Part shown: piece by piece, positions 26,504 through 36,984 of the stretch
Position numbering within the stretch: position 1 is the stretch's first letter
Layout of the letters: each line of letters begins with the position of its first letter
Assembly: GCA_021324915.1 (NCBI GenBank)
Contig: JAJPIC010000013.1
Span: 1 to 64,000 of the forward strand
DNA length: 64,000 bases
Source of the DNA: Beijerinckiaceae bacterium
GTDB taxonomy: Bacteria > Pseudomonadota > Alphaproteobacteria > Rhizobiales > Beijerinckiaceae
Direction: 5' to 3'
Notes under the pieces: model-generated
The model's database searches: none
The model's input: the letters and a program-made list of their open reading frames with translations, nothing else
Told to the model about the DNA's origin: nothing
Position numbers and translations under genes: made by a program

Positions 26504-27538
26504 ATGGGGTTCAAGGTCGCCGTCGTTGGCGCAACCGGCAATGTCGGGCGGGAAATGCTCGACATCCTGGCCGAGCGTCAATTTCCCGCCGACGAGATCG
26601 TGGCGCTCGCTTCGCAGCGCTCCATCGGCACGGATGTTTCCTATGGCGATCGGACGCTCAAATGCCGGGCGCTGGAGAATTACGACTTCTCCGATGCCGA
26701 CCTCTGCCTCATGTCGGCCGGCGGGGCGGTCTCGAAGGACTATTCGCCGAAGATCGCAAGGCGTGGCTGCGTCGTGATCGATAATTCGTCCGCCTGGCGC
26801 TACGATTCCGACGTGCCGCTGATCGTGCCCGAGGTCAATGCCGACGCGATCGCGAGCTTTTCCAAGAAGAACATCATCGCCAACCCGAATTGCTCGACTG
26901 CCCAGCTCGTCGTCGCTTTGAAGCCCCTGCACGATCGCGCGACCATCAAGCGCGTCGTCGTTTCGACCTATCAATCCGTCTCGGGCGCCGGCAAGGACGC
27001 GATGGACGAACTCTTTGCACAGACGCGCGCCATCTTCGTCTCCGATCCCGTCGAAGCGAAGAAATTCCCCAAGCGCATCGCCTTCAACATCATTCCGCAG
27101 ATCGACATCTTCATGGAGGACGGCTCGACCAAGGAAGAATGGAAGATGATGGCGGAGACGAAGAAGATCCTCGATCCGAAGATCAGGCTCGTCGCCACTT
27201 GCGTGCGCGTCCCCGTCTTCATCGGCCATGCGGAAGCGGTGAACGTCGAATTCGAGCAGCCGCTTGCGGAAGAAGAGGCGCGCGAGATCCTGCGCGAAGC
27301 GCCGGGCGTCCTTGTCATCGATAAGCGCGAATCGGGCGGCTATGTCACGCCGCACGAGGCTGCGGGCGAAGATGCAACCTATGTCTCGCGCATCCGCGAA
27401 GATGCCACCGTCGAGAACGGATTGTCGTTCTGGTGCGTGGCCGACAACCTGCGCAAGGGCGCCGCGCTCAATGCCGTGCAGATCGCCGAGCTTCTCGTCA
27501 ACCGCAAGCTGATCCAGCCGAAACAGAAGGCGGCATGA
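26504..27538 (+). CDS. asd: Aspartate-semialdehyde dehydrogenase
   Basis: A 344-residue NADPH enzyme that reduces aspartyl phosphate to aspartate semialdehyde for Lys, Met, Thr and diaminopimelate synthesis. The nucleotide-binding motif is VAVVGATGNVGREML and the catalytic Cys130 is in ANPNCSTAQL; the substrate region includes FNIIPQID and CVRVPVFIGHAEAV. TAGGAGAAG precedes the ATG. Its stop overlaps the next small gene (ATGA), so the two are coupled. Confidence 0.97.
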   Translation: MGFKVAVVGATGNVGREMLDILAERQFPADEIVALASQRSIGTDVSYGDRTLKCRALENYDFSDADLCLMSAGGAVSKDYSPKIARRGCVVIDNSSAWRYDSDVPLIVPEVNADAIASFSKKNIIANPNCSTAQLVVALKPLHDRATIKRVVVSTYQSVSGAGKDAMDELFAQTRAIFVSDPVEAKKFPKRIAFNIIPQIDIFMEDGSTKEEWKMMAETKKILDPKIRLVATCVRVPVFIGHAEAVNVEFEQPLAEEEAREILREAPGVLVIDKRESGGYVTPHEAAGEDATYVSRIREDATVENGLSFWCVADNLRKGAALNAVQIAELLVNRKLIQPKQKAA

Positions 27539-27780
27539 TGGATCTCGTTCCGCCGGATTGGCTGCAGGAGCCCGTCGCGATCGAGCAGGCGGATGCCCAA
27601 TATGCCGCTTCAGGCCTCGCCGCGGAATGGAGGAAGCTCAAGGAGCAAATGCACCCGGGCGATCGACTCGTGCAGTTTGAAAGTCCGAGGAACAGCTGGA
27701 TCCATCTTGCCGGGCGCGCCGGCATTGCGCTGGTGCGGGATGGGAAGGTGATCGCGGCAATGGTCACCTTGATGAACTAG
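27535..27780 (+). CDS. Small protein of unknown function coupled to asd
   Basis: An 81-residue protein whose ATG overlaps the asd stop. It begins MMDLVPPDWLQEPVAIEQAD and contains MHPGDRLVQFESPRNSWIHLAGRAGIALVRDGKVIAAMVTLMN. This looks like a compact alpha/beta protein. It has no signal peptide or membrane helix. I do not recognise the family; the second ATG at 27538 may be the true start. Confidence 0.7.
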   Translation: MMDLVPPDWLQEPVAIEQADAQYAASGLAAEWRKLKEQMHPGDRLVQFESPRNSWIHLAGRAGIALVRDGKVIAAMVTLMN

Positions 27781-27796
27781 GCCATGGATTTCGTTC

Positions 27797-27838
27797 GATA
27801 ACTCCAGTTATCGGGACTTTCCATAACCATGGTGATAA
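27797..27838. promoter_or_regulatory. Palindromic operators before the S24 repressor gene
   Basis: GATAACTCCAGTTATC (27797-27812) is a perfect palindrome with 7-base arms and a 2-base spacer. A second, weaker site ATAACCATGGTGATAA (27823-27838) lies 26 bp further on, just before the gene start. A near copy of the first site occurs after the gene at 28471. The pattern predicts autorepression by the HTH-S24 protein. Confidence 0.75.
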
Positions 27839-27851
27839 TCTAAGCGGCGCC

Positions 27852-28460
27852 ATGGAGCTTCACGAGAAAATCAGAGCCGCGCGGGAGCGGCACGGGCTCT
27901 CGCAGGCGGCGCTCGCGCAAGCCGTCGGCGTCTCGCAGCCGGCGATCAAGAAAATCGAATCGGGCGAGACGAAGAGGTCGCGCTATCTCAGCGACATCAT
28001 GAAATATCTCGGCCTCGAGGAGGAAGACCGTCCGGTCGCGCGGCCGGAGAGCGGGGTTGTCGATTTCCCGATCTTCGCGGCAGCCGAAGGCGGCCCGGGC
28101 GAAATGGTCGTCTCGACCGACCCCATCGATATCGTGGCGCGCCCCTGGTATCTTCACAATGTAAAACAGGGCTACGGCGTCGTCATTGTCGGCGAATCCA
28201 TGATCCCGAAGTTCGAGCCGGGCGATATTGTCATCGTCAATCCGCGCCTGCCGGTCCTGCGCAACCGGCCCGCGATTTTCGTCTCCGGCCGCGAGCGGGG
28301 CGAATTCACCGCGACCATCAAAATGCTGGTCCGCGAGACGCCGGCCGAATGGCACGTGATGCAGTTCAATCCTCCGGCGGGCGGCAAGAGGGAATACGCA
28401 CTTTCCAAGAAGATCTGGACAAAGGCGCTGCGCGTCGTCGGGACCTATGAGGCCGGTTGA
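27852..28460 (+). CDS. HTH repressor with S24 (LexA-like) peptidase domain
   Basis: A 202-residue protein. The N-terminal XRE helix-turn-helix (residues about 5-40) reads LSQAALAQAVGVSQPAIKKIESGET. The C-terminal S24 domain has the Ser-Lys dyad: Ser116 in VGESMIPKFEPGD and Lys157 in TATIKML. The region where LexA/CI would be cut reads FAAAEGGPGE and has no Ala-Gly bond, so self-cleavage is doubtful. This may be a phage-type or stress repressor that has become part of the chromosome. It is flanked on both sides by matching palindromes. Confidence 0.85.
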   Translation: MELHEKIRAARERHGLSQAALAQAVGVSQPAIKKIESGETKRSRYLSDIMKYLGLEEEDRPVARPESGVVDFPIFAAAEGGPGEMVVSTDPIDIVARPWYLHNVKQGYGVVIVGESMIPKFEPGDIVIVNPRLPVLRNRPAIFVSGRERGEFTATIKMLVRETPAEWHVMQFNPPAGGKREYALSKKIWTKALRVVGTYEAG

Positions 28461-28469
28461 GATCCGCGA

Positions 28470-28512
28470 CGATAACTTTAGTTATTGACAATAAGAACTC
28501 GCGTTATATTCT
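28470..28512 (+). promoter_or_regulatory. Operator and promoter for the DUF1444-like gene
   Basis: GATAACTTTAGTTATT (28471-28486) repeats the operator found before the S24 gene with few changes. It overlaps a good -35 box TTGACA (28485-28490), followed after 16 bases by TATTCT (28507-28512). A bound repressor would cover the -35. A long leader of about 150 bp then runs to the ATG at 28666. Confidence 0.7.
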
Positions 28513-28665
28513 CTTCCCTCGCGATCCGAGGGGGAAGAGATGCCTAAGCCCGATGCGCCTGGCAAAATCACACTGGGCTCTCCAGAATTCTGCCGATCGC
28601 CAGCGATTGACGCCTCCATAGCTACGGTTAAGCTGCGGTCGCAAGGGCAGGTTTTGGGGGAAAGC

Positions 28666-29541
28666 ATGACCCGCTTTGTCAGATTCATCGGCATGATCAT
28701 GCTGGTGCTCGCCTTCTGCGCGGCGCCTGCTCGCGCGCAAGGGGTGCCCGGCGACGAGGCCGGATTTACCGCCTATGTCGCCAATGCGTTTCAAAAGCTT
28801 GCGCCCAATGCGACCGTTAGGATTGCAGGGCCGCTGCACCTGACGATCAAGCAGAACGGGCAGACCTGGGAGACCCATCTCGGGAACATCTACTCCTATT
28901 GCCGGCGCAACAGCGCGGACGAATGCGCCGGCGCCCTCGAACTGCACCTCGATCGGATTGTCGCTGCCCACAACGAAGGCGAAACGCGCGTGTCGCGGTC
29001 CGATCTGCGGGTCGTGGTCCGGCAGAAGGAGTATGTCGACGAGATCAAGGAACATCTGGGGGACAGCGGCGATCCGATCGCCGAACCGCTTTGCGCCGAT
29101 CTCTGGGTGCTTGGAGTCGCGGATCAGCCGGACACGATTCGCATGCTGCAGCCGTCCGATTTGACGGCGCTCGACCTCTCTCCGGACGAGATCCTGGCGC
29201 TTGCCAAGCAAAATACGAAGGCCGAAGAACGGGGGCGTGTACCGACGGTAAAGGATGCGCACAAAGGCGAGGCCGGCGTGCTGATTGGCGATACTTATAC
29301 GGCGAGCTTGTTTGCGTTCCCCGAGCTCTGGGCGCCACTGGCGCATGCGTTTGGCGGCCTGATCGTCACGGCCCCGTCCAGCGATCAGCTTCTATTCATG
29401 CCCGACGACGGACCTGGCGCAGCGGCCGCCCTGCGTAAAATAGCGGAAGTCGATTTCGAGACTGCCATGCGGCCGCTCTCGCAGGCGGTCTGCCGCTGGA
29501 CCGAAAACGGCTGGGTCGAAGTTTCCCTGCCACAAAAATAG
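28666..29541 (+). CDS. Exported DUF1444-like protein under the S24 operator
   Basis: A 291-residue protein. The ATG preceded by GGGGGAAAGC gives a signal peptide (MTRFVRFIGMIMLVLAFCAAPARA). The body contains YSYCRRNSADECAGALELHLDRIV, RQKEYVDEIKEHL and LTALDLSPDEILALAKQNTK. This resembles DUF1444-family proteins, although those are usually cytoplasmic. The gene follows the repressor gene by 205 bp and carries the same operator. The function is unknown. Confidence 0.7.
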   Translation: MTRFVRFIGMIMLVLAFCAAPARAQGVPGDEAGFTAYVANAFQKLAPNATVRIAGPLHLTIKQNGQTWETHLGNIYSYCRRNSADECAGALELHLDRIVAAHNEGETRVSRSDLRVVVRQKEYVDEIKEHLGDSGDPIAEPLCADLWVLGVADQPDTIRMLQPSDLTALDLSPDEILALAKQNTKAEERGRVPTVKDAHKGEAGVLIGDTYTASLFAFPELWAPLAHAFGGLIVTAPSSDQLLFMPDDGPGAAAALRKIAEVDFETAMRPLSQAVCRWTENGWVEVSLPQK

Positions 29542-29648
29542 GCGCGGCCTGCCGGCCGCCGCCGCGGCTGAAACCAGCGATGAAATCCGCCGCATGATGC
29601 GCTAAGTCGTGCGTGGCCGATCCTTCGGCCGCGACGAACAAGGCTGTC

Positions 29649-30308
29649 ATGACCCGCAATGATCTCGGCCATCTTGCGCTCGCCATTTGTCTCATTGCGA
29701 TCGCCGGCTATGTGGACGCCATCGGATTTCTGAAGCTCGGCCATCTCTTCGTCTCGTTCATGAGCGGCAATTCCACGCAATTTTCCGTTGCGGCGAGCCA
29801 ACGGGCAACGAGCGAAGCGGAGCGGGCGGGGATCCTCGTGCTTCTCTTCGTCGTCGGCGTCGTCCTCGGCCGCCTCTGCGCGCGCTGGGCAGGCGGCTGG
29901 CGACGCCCGGCCGTTCTCGTTCTCGACACCGCCTTGCTCGCGCTCGCCGTGTTCTTGGCCTCCTCCCCCGCGGCGATCGTCGCCATGGTGCTCGCCATGG
30001 GCGTGCAGAACGAGGCCCTTCACAAGGTCGGCAGCGCCAAGACCGCGGTCACTTATGTAACCGGAACATTGGTCAGTTTCGGCGAGGAACTGGCTGACGC
30101 CTTCTCCGAGCCCGGCAAGCGCTGGGCATGGGTGCCGCATCTTCTGCTCTGGATCGGCCTCGTTATCGGTGCTGCGATCGGCGCGCGCATTTACGGCCGA
30201 CTGGGCGTGCACGCTCTGCAATGGCCCGCGGCGGTTCTTTTGTTGCTGACGGCGATCACGGCCGGATTTGCCCTCTTCGGAACAAGAAGCAAGGTCGTGG
30301 ACGGCTGA
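29649..30308 (+). CDS. DUF1275 (YoaK) family membrane protein
   Basis: A 219-residue protein with about six membrane helices. The N-terminal motif GYVDAIGFLKLGHLFVSFMSGNSTQ and the central GVQNEALHKVGSAKTAVTYVTGTLVSF are diagnostic of the YoaK/DUF1275 family, whose transported substrate is unknown. A GTG at 29613 would add 12 residues and is also possible. The gene is convergent with transaldolase, with only a palindromic repeat between them. Confidence 0.85.
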   Translation: MTRNDLGHLALAICLIAIAGYVDAIGFLKLGHLFVSFMSGNSTQFSVAASQRATSEAERAGILVLLFVVGVVLGRLCARWAGGWRRPAVLVLDTALLALAVFLASSPAAIVAMVLAMGVQNEALHKVGSAKTAVTYVTGTLVSFGEELADAFSEPGKRWAWVPHLLLWIGLVIGAAIGARIYGRLGVHALQWPAAVLLLLTAITAGFALFGTRSKVVDG

Positions 30309-30336
30309 AGATAGATCGCTCCAAGTCTTTGGAACC

Positions 30337-30383
30337 GATCCCGTCCATGCTTTTGGATCGATTTGATCCAAAGGATCGGGATC
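30337..30383. repeat. Family C palindromic repeat between convergent genes
   Basis: GATCCCG, then TGCTTTTGGATCGATTTGATCCAAA, then CGGGATC forms a hairpin. It ends on the last base of the transaldolase stop codon. Its position between two convergent genes suggests it could serve as a terminator-like structure. Confidence 0.8.
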
Positions 30384-31357
30384 TAGGTCAGCACCGGACT
30401 TGCTCCGGCTATTTGCAGGCGCTGCGAGACGAGCGCGCGGAGGGCGCGCATGTCGCGCGCGAAAATGCGGATTCCTTCAGCGAGCTTTTCGGTCGCCATC
30501 GCGTCTTCGTTGAGCATGAAGCGGAAGCTCTTTTCATCGAGCGACATCGGAGCGACGGCCTGCTTGGCCGCGCTCACCGGCTCGAGTTGGCGCGTAAGCT
30601 TGCCTTCATCCTTGGCGAGCTCATCGAGAAGAGCCGGCGAGATGGTGAGCGAATCGCAGCCGGCGAGCGCTTCGATCTGGCCCTTGTTGCGAAAGGACGC
30701 GCCCATCACGATCGTCTTCGCCCCGACATTCTTGCAATAGGCATAGATCTGTTTGACCGAGAGCACGCCGGGGTCGGTCTCCGGCGCATAGGTCTTGCCC
30801 TCGTTTTGCACATACCAATCATAGATCCGCCCGACGAATGGCGAGATCAGATAGACACCTGCCTCCGCGCAGGCGGCGGCTTGCGCGAGCGAGAAGACGA
30901 GCGTCAGATTGCAATTGATGGCTTCCTTTTCGAGGCGCGCAGCCGCCTGAATTCCTTCCCAGGTTGCGGCAATCTTGATCAGGACGCGTTCGCGCCCGAC
31001 GCCGCGTTCCTCGTAATCGGAGATGATGGTGCGCGCCTGCGCAATCGTGCCTTCGACATCGAACGAAAGATCGGCATCGACTTCGGTCGAGACGCGGCCC
31101 GGCACGAGGCTCGTCAACTTGGCGCCGAACAGGACGCACAGCCGTGCGGCGATCCGGCTCGTCGGAATATTGCGATCGACGCCCCAGAGGATCGCTTCTT
31201 CAAGGAGGCCCTTATATGCCTCCATACCGGCTGCCTTGAGAATGAGGCTTGGATTGGTCGTACAATCGGTCGGCGCATAGGCCTCGACCGCCTCGATGTC
31301 GCCGGTATCGGCGGTGACGACGGTCATTTTCTTCAACTGATCGAGTTTTGAAGGCAT
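30383..31357 (-). CDS. tal: Transaldolase
   Basis: A 324-residue enzyme that moves a dihydroxyacetone unit between sedoheptulose-7-phosphate and glyceraldehyde-3-phosphate in the pentose phosphate pathway. The start at 31357 has GGGAAAG upstream and gives MPSKLDQLKKMTVVTADTGD. Signatures are APTDCTTNPSLIL and the Schiff-base lysine Lys128 in RVLIKIAATWEGI. The length and C-terminus (FARDMRALRALV) fit the classical TalB type. It is monocistronic. Confidence 0.95.
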   Translation of the reverse strand: MPSKLDQLKKMTVVTADTGDIEAVEAYAPTDCTTNPSLILKAAGMEAYKGLLEEAILWGVDRNIPTSRIAARLCVLFGAKLTSLVPGRVSTEVDADLSFDVEGTIAQARTIISDYEERGVGRERVLIKIAATWEGIQAAARLEKEAINCNLTLVFSLAQAAACAEAGVYLISPFVGRIYDWYVQNEGKTYAPETDPGVLSVKQIYAYCKNVGAKTIVMGASFRNKGQIEALAGCDSLTISPALLDELAKDEGKLTRQLEPVSAAKQAVAPMSLDEKSFRFMLNEDAMATEKLAEGIRIFARDMRALRALVSQRLQIAGASPVLT

Positions 31358-31457
31358 CGGTCTTTCCCGGTGACGTGCCGCCAATGATTGAAGGCGCATA
31401 ATTTTTCTGCAGCTTACTGCGACGTGACGTAGCCGTCATCCGCGACATAAAGGAGCC

Positions 31458-31652
31458 ATGTGCCGGCATGGCGCCGCAAAGGTCGAGCGCGGACGGCCTA
31501 AGGGCTCGATTCGCAACTCCAAATCCATCGTGCGAAGGAGTTGCCGGAGCAAGACAAAGCTTGGAGCACTACTTGCGAGGCGTCTAAAGCATTCCGTCCT
31601 TTCCCAAAATTTCATTTATGCGCGAAAAGCAACGCAAGTGTCACACGCTTAA
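31458..31652 (+). CDS. Possible small basic protein
   Basis: A 64-codon frame in the 310-bp gap between transaldolase and the DUF2314 gene. The ATG is preceded by AAGGAGCC at good spacing, which is the main support. The product is very basic (VERGRPKGSIRNSKSIVRRSC) and unlike any family I know. The frame may be spurious. The rest of the gap shows no other gene. Confidence 0.25.
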   Translation: MCRHGAAKVERGRPKGSIRNSKSIVRRSCRSKTKLGALLARRLKHSVLSQNFIYARKATQVSHA

Positions 31653-31700
31653 GCTACCGATGCGGATATGTACTCGTCCTACGGCAAAGCGGAGGAAAAG

Positions 31701-32243
31701 GTGCTTCGTCTCGGCAATATGTGGGTAGGCCTTCTGCTCGCGTGGCTATTGCTCGTGGGAGTAGCTTTCGCCCAGGAACCCGATACCGTGAAGGTTCCGC
31801 ATATGGATCCCGACATGAGTGCCGCTTTTGCCCGGGCCGCAGCAGGGCTCGACGCGTTCCTCGAAAAATGGCGCAATCCGCCGCCCGGGGCCGAACGTTT
31901 CGCCGTTAAGATCGGTCTTGTCGATTCATCTTCGCCGCCCGGATATGAGGTTGTCCGGCCGGACAGCGACACATCCGATATCGTCGAATGGTTTTGGGTC
32001 AATGACCTGCGTATCGACGGTGCGGATTTTTCCGGACGCTTGGCCAACGATCCGGAAGATCTTCACAACGTGTCTTTGGGGCAGACCGTTCACTTCAAGC
32101 GAGAGGACATCGGCGACTGGATGTATCGCCAGGATGGAAAGATTGTCGGCAATGCGACTGCCTGTGCGGCGCTCGCGCATGCCAGCCCGCAAGAGAGGCA
32201 GCAGGTGAAGGAGCAATACGGGATCGACTGCGACTTTCTGTGA
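31701..32243 (+). CDS. Exported DUF2314 domain protein
   Basis: A 180-residue protein. I chose GTG at 31701 because GGAGGAAAAG lies directly upstream and a signal peptide follows (LRLGNMWVGLLLAWLLLVGVAFA). Starts at 31668 and 31719 are alternatives. DUF2314 features are MSAAFARAAAGLDAFLEKW, FAVKIGLVD, VEWFWVNDLRIDG, LGQTVHFKREDIGDWMYRQDGKIVGNATACAAL. The family's function is unknown. It is convergent with thiC, 4 bp away. Confidence 0.8.
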   Translation: MLRLGNMWVGLLLAWLLLVGVAFAQEPDTVKVPHMDPDMSAAFARAAAGLDAFLEKWRNPPPGAERFAVKIGLVDSSSPPGYEVVRPDSDTSDIVEWFWVNDLRIDGADFSGRLANDPEDLHNVSLGQTVHFKREDIGDWMYRQDGKIVGNATACAALAHASPQERQQVKEQYGIDCDFL

Positions 32244-32247
32244 GCCC

Positions 32248-34236
<1,989 letters not shown>

Positions 34237-34418
34237 AAGGAGATGATAGTCGCCGCCAACCGCTTCGACAAGCGCGCGTTCTTTGCGCTTCGCATTTTGC
34301 CCTCGCGGGCCACCCGACCTCAGGCGAGGGGATTCGCCCTAAGGAACAAGGACATCGCTGGAACGAAACGCGTCGCGCCACGTTTCCGCCATGAAATGGA
34401 ATTCGCGGGCCGGGCCAC

Positions 34419-34658
34419 ATGCTTCGGGAACGGGAAGATTCCGTAACGTACGATTTGCAAATGGGCTCCGACGAAGGTTCGAACCGCCGCCCTATGACTT
34501 GGCAACGCACGATACACAAGGGGCGGCGCAAAGACCTCGCCGCGCTCCTCGGCCGGGAGCTGCGCACGATCTATTCGGCTTCGCAGCTTCCGCCGGAGTC
34601 CGAGAGCTTTCAAAGCGTGCTTCGGCAGATCGAGGTGCGGCGCACGATCAAAAAATAA
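34419..34658 (+). CDS. Possible small protein of unknown function
   Basis: A 79-codon frame on the plus strand, opening MLREREDSVTYDLQMGSDEGSNR and ending SVLRQIEVRRTIKK. A shorter version starting at 34494 (MTWQRTIHKGRRKDLAALLGRELR) is equally possible. No ribosome site is convincing. Its stop falls in the T-tract of the terminator of the gene on the other strand. The charged helical content is protein-like but the family is unknown. Confidence 0.35.
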   Translation: MLREREDSVTYDLQMGSDEGSNRRPMTWQRTIHKGRRKDLAALLGRELRTIYSASQLPPESESFQSVLRQIEVRRTIKK

Positions 34659-34683
34659 GACGCCCGGCTTTTGGCCGGGCGTC
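34651..34683 (-). terminator. Rho-independent terminator of the PRC-barrel gene
   Basis: On the minus strand GACGCCCGGC, CAAAA, GCCGGGCGTC forms a 10-bp stem followed by TTATTTTTT, starting 18 bp after the stop at 34701. On the plus strand the downstream T-run is weak. Confidence 0.9.
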
Positions 34684-34700
34684 GTTTAGCGAGCGCGCCT

Positions 34701-35087
34701 TTAAGGATTGGCGCCGTTGGTGCTTTGCGTGCTTTTGTCGAAGGCGGGCGCGTTCTTCAGATCGTCCTTCGTCTTGTTGAGCACGAAATAGGTGCCTTTG
34801 TCGTTCGAGGCGACCTTCAGATCGGTGAAGGGGATCGCCACATCCTTCTGCCCCACCCCGAGAAATCCGCCGACACCGATCACCGCGGTCGAAACAGCGC
34901 CGTCCTTGTTCATGATCAGATCGTCGATGTCGCCGATCTTCTGGTTCGACGGATCGTAGACGCTTGCCTTATAGACGTCGGAAGCAAGCCAATGATCCGT
35001 TGTCAGCGAGGATTGATTGGCAGCGAGAGCTGCGGTGCTGACTGCCGCAAGCAGCGCCGCTGAAAAGATAAGCCTACGCATGAGCAT
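34701..35087 (-). CDS. Exported PRC-barrel domain protein
   Basis: A 128-residue protein. AAGGGAAG precedes the ATG. A signal peptide (RRLIFSAALLAAVSTAALA) is followed by a PRC-barrel: WLASDVYKASVYDPSNQKIGDIDDLIMNKDGAVSTAVIGVGGFLGVGQKDVAIPF. Exported PRC-barrel proteins are common in Rhizobiales; the role is unknown and may involve stress or surface functions. It has its own terminator. Confidence 0.85.
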   Translation of the reverse strand: MLMRRLIFSAALLAAVSTAALAANQSSLTTDHWLASDVYKASVYDPSNQKIGDIDDLIMNKDGAVSTAVIGVGGFLGVGQKDVAIPFTDLKVASNDKGTYFVLNKTKDDLKNAPAFDKSTQSTNGANP

Positions 35088-35181
35088 CTTCCCTTGTGAA
35101 TGGCCTCAGCCGGTCGCAAACGCCACATTTGGGCTTTTCGTTCCAGGCGTCTGCGGCAGAGGCCTCTTCGCGGGCCGAAGC

Positions 35182-35751
35182 TCAATCCTTGGCGCGCTCC
35201 ACGTAGGACCCATCCGAAGTCTGGACGATCACGCGCGTGCCGGCTTGGATATGCGGAGGCACCATGGTGCGCTGCCCGTTCGAAAGCTTGGCAGGCTTAT
35301 AGGACGAAGATGCGGTCTGGCCTTTCACCACCGGCTCCGTCTCGACGACTTCGAGCGTGACGCGCGGGGGCAATTGAATTGCGACCGGAACGCCGTTGAA
35401 GGTGGAAAGGATGCAGGTCATCCCCTCCTGCAGGTAGACGGCTTGATCGCCGATGATTTCGGCCGGGACGCTCACCTGGTCATAAGTATCGGCGTTCATG
35501 AACGTGTAATGATCGCCGTCCTGATAGAGATAGTTGAAATTCGAATCCTCGACGAAGGCGCGCTCGACCTGTTCCGTCGTCTTGTAGCGGTCGCTGACCT
35601 TCACGCCATCGGAGAGCCGCCGCATATCGATCTGCGTCGTCGGGGTGCCCTTGCCGGGATGGAAGCTCTCAGCGCTCAGGACGACGTAGAGTTGCCCGTC
35701 GTCCTTTTCGATGACATTGCCTTTGCGAATCGAACTGGCGATGACTCTCAC
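35182..35751 (-). CDS. efp: Translation elongation factor P
   Basis: A 189-residue tRNA-shaped factor that rescues ribosomes stalled at consecutive prolines. Lys34 in [11 protein letters not shown] is the residue that receives beta-lysine. The three beta-barrel domains are complete ([15 protein letters not shown] and [19 protein letters not shown]). The genes for its two modifying enzymes, epmA and epmB, are divergently encoded 187 bp away, so the lysine pathway is predicted rather than rhamnosyl or unmodified EF-P. Confidence 0.97.
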   Translation of the reverse strand: MRVIASSIRKGNVIEKDDGQLYVVLSAESFHPGKGTPTTQIDMRRLSDGVKVSDRYKTTEQVERAFVEDSNFNYLYQDGDHYTFMNADTYDQVSVPAEIIGDQAVYLQEGMTCILSTFNGVPVAIQLPPRVTLEVVETEPVVKGQTASSSYKPAKLSNGQRTMVPPHIQAGTRVIVQTSDGSYVERAKD

Positions 35752-35937
35752 ATTCGTTCCTTCGGTAACAATACCGCGCGCCGGCCCTTTGCGGTTGCGG
35801 GATTTGGCTTGAGATCAAAGGCTTGCACGAGCCGCCGCGACGCTGGAAGGCGCCGGCCTGCCGGGCAGGCTCGGAGCACGCTATAAGGCGCGCCCTGGTA
35901 ACCGGCTTCGCGGTCACTTTTCAAGCGAAATGAGCAG

Positions 35938-36984
35938 ATGAGCAAGACTTCCTGGTGGCAGAAGGCCGCCTACGCCAGGCGGCGGCCCTTTCTTCAGGCG
36001 CGCGCGCGCCTCATGGAGAGCGTGCGTCAGTTCTTCGCGGCGCGCGGCTTCGTCGAGGTCGATACGGCGGCCCTACAGATCTCGCCCGGTAACGAGACGC
36101 ATATTTCGGCTTTCGCCACCGAGCTCGTCGGTCCCGATGCGGCGCGCTCGCGGCTTTATCTGCATTCTTCGCCGGAATTCGCCGCCAAGAAATTGCTCGC
36201 CGCTGGCGAAAGCCGAATTTTCAGTCTCACTCACGTCTTCCGCAACCGGGAGCGCGGCCCTCTGCATCATCCCGAATTCACCCTGCTCGAATGGTACCGG
36301 GCGCACGAGCCTTATGCGAAACTCTGGGATGATTGCGCTGCTTTGCTTGCGGCGGCCGCAGCGGCAGCCGGCGCGAGGCAGTTTCAATTCCGCAGCGCGA
36401 CGGCCGACCCGGCGCTTGCGCCGGAAATTCTGAGCGTCGCGGAGGCCTTCGAGCGCCACGCCGGCATCGATCTCCTGCAAACTTTCGACGCGGCTCATTG
36501 CGACCGCCATGCACTCGCCGCCGCCGCGGCGAAGATCGGCCTGCGCGTCACCCGTGACGACACCTGGTCGGACCTCTTCAGCAAGATCTTCTCGGACCAA
36601 GTCGAGCCGAATCTCGGCCACGGCCGAGCTACTTTGCTCATCGATTATCCCGCACCCGAGGCGGCGCTCGCGCGGCTACAAAAGGACAGGCGCTTCGCCG
36701 AAAGATTCGAGCTCTTCCTCTGCGGCGTCGAGCTCGCCAATGGCTTCGGCGAGCTCACGGATGCGAGCGAGCAGCGTCTCAGGTTCATGGCGGCGATGGA
36801 AGAGCGCCGGCGGATCTATGGCGAGACCTATCCCATCGATGAGGATTTTCTCGCCGCATTGGCTGAAATGCCGCCGTCCTCCGGCGTGGCGCTCGGCTTC
36901 GATCGGCTCGTCATGCTGGCGAGCGGCGCCGAGCGGATCGAAGACGTTTTGTGGACGCCGGTCGTCGAGAAAGGAATATCATGA
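35938..36984 (+). CDS. epmA: EF-P lysine lysyltransferase (PoxA/GenX)
   Basis: A 348-residue class II lysyl-tRNA synthetase paralogue without the anticodon-binding domain. It attaches (R)-beta-lysine to Lys34 of EF-P. Motif 2 is THVFRNRERGPLHHPEFTLLEWYRAH and motif 3 is SSGVALGFDRLVMLASG. Substrate residues in FLCGVELANGFGEL also match. Its stop overlaps the epmB start (ATGA). The gene is divergent from efp. Confidence 0.95.
   Translation: MSKTSWWQKAAYARRRPFLQARARLMESVRQFFAARGFVEVDTAALQISPGNETHISAFATELVGPDAARSRLYLHSSPEFAAKKLLAAGESRIFSLTHVFRNRERGPLHHPEFTLLEWYRAHEPYAKLWDDCAALLAAAAAAAGARQFQFRSATADPALAPEILSVAEAFERHAGIDLLQTFDAAHCDRHALAAAAAKIGLRVTRDDTWSDLFSKIFSDQVEPNLGHGRATLLIDYPAPEAALARLQKDRRFAERFELFLCGVELANGFGELTDASEQRLRFMAAMEERRRIYGETYPIDEDFLAALAEMPPSSGVALGFDRLVMLASGAERIEDVLWTPVVEKGIS

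Noticed and set aside
26369-30383. CRISPR array
   Set aside because: The repeats are palindromes of 45-58 bp without regular unique spacers, and no cas genes are present anywhere in the window.
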